NCBI GenBank assembly: GCA_023266955.1
Contig: JAHFOH010000051.1
Coordinates: forward strand, 1-8,238
DNA length: 8,238 nt
Reading direction: 5' to 3'
Source of the DNA: Nitrososphaerota archaeon
GTDB lineage: Archaea; Thermoproteota; Nitrososphaeria; Nitrososphaerales; JAHFOH01
Part shown: positions 5,860 through 8,238 of the stretch, in pieces
How positions within the stretch are numbered: position 1 is the first letter of the stretch
Layout of the letters: each line of letters starts with the position of its first letter
The notes under the pieces: model-generated
Seen by the model: only the letters and a program-made list of their open reading frames with translations
Told to the model about the DNA's origin: nothing
Database searches by the model: none
Program-made: the position numbers and the translations under genes

Positions 5860-5872
5860 GAAACTTAAATAC
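5860..5872. promoter_or_regulatory. TATA element, possibly shared by rtcB and the regulator
   Basis: GAAACTTAAATAC is a good archaeal BRE/TATA match for rtcB. Its centre (about 5868) lies 34 bases before the rtcB ATG, placing the start of transcription within about seven bases of the ATG. The core TTTAA/TTAAA is nearly symmetrical. Read on the minus strand (GTATTTAAG) it is placed so that the regulator's transcript would start at about 5841, again almost at its start codon. One element may therefore serve both directions. Confidence 0.55.
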
Positions 5873-5901
5873 GCAACGGCTTCCAGCAACCTCGTTTTCT
5901 C

Positions 5902-7362
5902 ATGGTGAGCCTCCTAGAATCAGTGACAAAAGTCTCCGATGTGGTTTGGGAGATACCACCTACAGCTAAACAGGGGATGCGCGTTCCAGCACGCATCTAC
6001 GCCTCAGAGAAGCTTCTGAAGGATATGGACATACAAGTGATAGATCAGATCACGAACGTGGCCACGCTTCCTGGCATTATCAACTACGCGTACGTGATGC
6101 CTGATGGTCACAGCGGCTACGGCTTCCCCATAGGGGGAGTGGCCGCCATGGATACTGAAACTGGAGTAATCTCTCCCGGTGGAATAGGCTTCGACGTAAA
6201 CTGTGGAATGAGACTCGTCTTGACTAATTTGAGCCAGGATGATGTCCAACCCCGCCTGAAAGAGCTCGTCGACCTCCTTTTCGAAAAAGTCCCTGCTGGC
6301 GTCGGAAGCACTGGCTTCGCCAAGCTTTCACCGGCAGAATTCAGAGACGCTGTCGAAACCGGAGGAAAATGGTGTCTAGAACATGGATACGGCTGGGAGG
6401 AGGACCTTGAAAGAACGGAGGAGTTCGGACTTATGAAGGGAGCTGACTCATCCAAGATTAGTGAAAGATCAGTACAAAGAGGACTGAATCAGATCGGAAC
6501 ATTAGGTTCCGGAAATCACTACCTGGAGATCCAAGTTGTCAGACCAGAATACATCTTTGATCAAGATGCAGCAAAGGAGCTAGGAATCTTTCCCAATCAG
6601 GTAGTGGTCATGTTCCACTGTGGGAGTAGAGGATTCGGCCATCAGGTTGCGACAGATTACCTACAGCTCTTCCTGAACGTCATGGAGAGGAAGTATGGGA
6701 TAAAGATCCTTGACCGGGAATTAGCCTGCGCACCCTTCAACTCTCCTGAGGGTCAGAACTATTTTGCCGGCATGAAATGTGCAATCAACATGTCCTTCGC
6801 CAACCGTCAGGTCATAGTTCATAGAATCCGAGAAGCCTTCTCAAAAGTGTTTCACCAAGATGCGGAGAAGCTGGGTCTCAGAATGGTATACGATGTGGCT
6901 CACAATACTGCAAAGCTGGAGAGACATGTGGTTGACGGCACATCCAAGGAGGTGCTTGTTCACAGAAAAGGAGCCACAAGAGCGTTTGGACCCGGTAGAG
7001 AAGAGATCCCAGCCATCTATAGGGAGCTGGGTCAGCCAGTCATTATAGGAGGCAGTATGGAAACAGGTTCGTACCTTCTAGTTGGAACAAAGAAGGCCGA
7101 ATTGGAGGTTTTTGGAAGCACCGCCCATGGAAGTGGAAGAACAATGAGCAGAACTAAAGCCAAGCAAATCTTCAGAGGTGAGAAACTGCAGCAGGATATG
7201 CTTCGCAGAGGAATCTACGTGAAGTCTGTTTCATACGCAGGTTTAGCTGAAGAGGCTGGCCCAGCCTACAAGGACATAGATGAAGTCATAGAAGCGATCA
7301 ATATAGCTGGCATCTCCAGGAAGATAGTTAGATTCATCCCGATTGGAAATGTGAAGGGCTAG
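5902..7362 (+). CDS. rtcB: RNA-splicing ligase RtcB (3'-phosphate/5'-OH ligase)
   Basis: Joins RNA ends carrying a 2',3'-cyclic phosphate or 3'-phosphate to a 5'-hydroxyl, using GTP and Mn2+. In archaea this seals tRNA exons after intron removal and can repair cleaved RNA. The 486 residues match the usual length. The metal ligands and the guanylylated histidine known from Pyrococcus horikoshii RtcB are all present at matching spacing: Cys101 (DVNCG), His206 (GSGNH), His239 (FHCGSRG), His334 (DVAHN) and the nucleophile His409 (STAHGSGR). PDGHSGYGFPIGG (67-79) and the C-terminal SYAGLAEEAGPAYKDID block are also conserved. There is no intein, unlike some thermococcal homologues. No Shine-Dalgarno precedes the ATG; the TATA element predicts a leader of only a few bases. 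It is divergent from the winged-helix regulator and followed after seven bases by a G3E GTPase. The cofactor archease is not in this window. Confidence 0.98.
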   Translation: MVSLLESVTKVSDVVWEIPPTAKQGMRVPARIYASEKLLKDMDIQVIDQITNVATLPGIINYAYVMPDGHSGYGFPIGGVAAMDTETGVISPGGIGFDVNCGMRLVLTNLSQDDVQPRLKELVDLLFEKVPAGVGSTGFAKLSPAEFRDAVETGGKWCLEHGYGWEEDLERTEEFGLMKGADSSKISERSVQRGLNQIGTLGSGNHYLEIQVVRPEYIFDQDAAKELGIFPNQVVVMFHCGSRGFGHQVATDYLQLFLNVMERKYGIKILDRELACAPFNSPEGQNYFAGMKCAINMSFANRQVIVHRIREAFSKVFHQDAEKLGLRMVYDVAHNTAKLERHVVDGTSKEVLVHRKGATRAFGPGREEIPAIYRELGQPVIIGGSMETGSYLLVGTKKAELEVFGSTAHGSGRTMSRTKAKQIFRGEKLQQDMLRRGIYVKSVSYAGLAEEAGPAYKDIDEVIEAINIAGISRKIVRFIPIGNVKG

Positions 7363-7369
7363 CCACTAA

Positions 7370-8238
7370 ATGCCTAGGACGCCGATAACGATTGTAACCG
7401 GTTACCTAGGAAGTGGGAAGACCACCCTCCTACGTCGAATCCTAGACGAAACCAATCGAAGACTTGCGATTATTATGAATGAATTCGGAGAGATAGGAAT
7501 TGATGGGAGAATCCTACAAGGCAAGAATGTGAATATGGTTGAGCTGAGTGGAGGATGTGTATGCTGTTCCCTAACTGGAGAGTTTGAAGCAGCAGTTAGA
7601 GAAATCATCGGCACCATCAATCCAGAAGCCATTGTGGTGGAAACAACGGGTGTTGCAGAACCAGACGCGCTCATAGTAAATGTGCAAGATAGCATACCTG
7701 AAGTGAGACTTGACTCAGCTATAACGATAGTTGATGCTGACGGCATGGTAAAGTTTCCCAGCTTAGGACATACGGGAAGAGTTCAGATCGAAATGGCTGA
7801 TCTAATTCTGATTAACAAAACGGATCTGGTTTCTCAAGAAAATCTGGCTCAGGTTCAGAATAAGGTAAGAGAAGTCAATGGAAGGGCAGCGATCTTCGAG
7901 GCAGTTCGCTGCAATATTGACACCGAGCTACTTTTCGGGATAGAAGCCGAGAAGAAAGTAATCACTAGGCATAGACAGCATATCGAAGAGGAGGAAATCG
8001 AGGCTTTCGGCTATTCTTCAACAGTCGTTTTGGACAGGGAGAGGTTTGAGACCCTTCTCAGAAACATGCCAAATGGAGTCTATCGTGCAAAGGGATTCGT
8101 GAACTTCCCTGAGGGAGGATACCTCTTCAACTATGTCTCTGGAAGGTGGGATTTTGAGGAATTTCAGGCAACAGGAAACCAGCTCGTTTTCATCGGTAAA
8201 CGGATAACAAAACATCAAGAGAGTCTAATCGAGCAGCT
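7370..8238 (+). CDS. G3E-family GTPase (CobW/metallochaperone type), 3' end beyond window
   Basis: An open frame of 289 codons that has no stop before the window ends. It belongs to the G3E P-loop GTPases (CobW/YjiA/ZNG1-type and relatives), which deliver or insert metal ions such as Zn2+ using GTP. Visible motifs are Walker A GYLGSGKTT (11-19), the metal-binding CxCC in GGCVCCSL (61-68: Cys63, Cys65, Cys66), the ETTGVAEP block (91-98) and the guanine-specificity NKTD (149-152). The C-terminal domain starts near residue 212 (FGYSSTVVLDRERFETLL) and includes GVYRAKGFV and the YVSGRWDFEEF strand pair. Family members are about 300-320 residues, so only a short tail is missing. There is no long His-rich segment, only RHRQHIEEEE (200-209). 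The ATG is seven bases past the rtcB stop, so both are probably co-transcribed. The metal and client protein cannot be read from the sequence. Confidence 0.93.
   Translation, partial: MPRTPITIVTGYLGSGKTTLLRRILDETNRRLAIIMNEFGEIGIDGRILQGKNVNMVELSGGCVCCSLTGEFEAAVREIIGTINPEAIVVETTGVAEPDALIVNVQDSIPEVRLDSAITIVDADGMVKFPSLGHTGRVQIEMADLILINKTDLVSQENLAQVQNKVREVNGRAAIFEAVRCNIDTELLFGIEAEKKVITRHRQHIEEEEIEAFGYSSTVVLDRERFETLLRNMPNGVYRAKGFVNFPEGGYLFNYVSGRWDFEEFQATGNQLVFIGKRITKHQESLIEQ

Noticed and set aside
6004..6455. Two minus-strand open frames inside rtcB
   Set aside because: Shadows of the strongly conserved rtcB coding frame; their translations are low-quality and Ser/Pro/Arg-rich.
7402..8218. Minus-strand open frames opposite the G3E GTPase gene
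   Set aside because: The plus frame carries Walker A, CxCC, ETTG and NKTD motifs in order, so the reverse frames are antisense shadows.

Overview
The window reads as archaeal chromosome, most likely a mesophilic or moderately thermophilic member of the TACK-type lineages (Bathyarchaeia-like is my best guess). I base this on an archaeal-type RtcB RNA ligase, an HVO_A0114-type winged-helix regulator, archaeal promoter elements with very short leaders, several TTG starts and some GGTGAT/GGAG ribosome sites. The lineage is an inference from gene types, not from a marker phylogeny.

Layout. Bases 1-950 are a weak, gene-poor stretch. It holds a 64-residue two-helix membrane protein (+), a good hairpin/T-tract terminator, and a short minus-strand ORF that encodes a single transmembrane tail. 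A 129-residue protein of unknown function (937-1326, +) follows and faces a P1-family (DmpA/BapA-type) aminopeptidase (1382-2416, -). The peptidase is divergent from a CDF zinc-type efflux transporter (2515-3405, +). After a convergent terminator region come two minus-strand genes separated by one base: a nitrilase-type glutaminase (4413-5252) and an ammonia-using NAD synthetase domain (3578-4411). Together they look like a glutamine-dependent NAD+ synthetase split into two proteins. Upstream on the same strand lies the winged-helix regulator (5364-5837), divergent from rtcB (5902-7362, +). Seven bases after rtcB a G3E/CobW-family metallochaperone GTPase begins (7370) and runs off the right edge.

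How the genes may work together. The tightest regulatory picture is the 64-base gap between the regulator and rtcB. It holds a perfect 6-6-6 inverted repeat (ATTGGT-N6-ACCAAT) next to a near-symmetrical TATA element that is correctly spaced for short-leader transcription in both directions. This suggests an autoregulated divergent promoter controlling RNA ligase plus GTPase. RtcB needs divalent metal (Mn2+) and GTP, the G3E protein is a GTPase with a CxCC metal motif, and a CDF metal exporter lies nearby, so a metal-handling theme is possible but unproven.

I found no tRNA, rRNA, CRISPR array, insertion sequence, phage gene or recognisable defence system. Most of the window is housekeeping. 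The genuinely undescribed parts are the two small membrane ORFs, the 129-residue protein and the regulator/operator/rtcB/GTPase arrangement.
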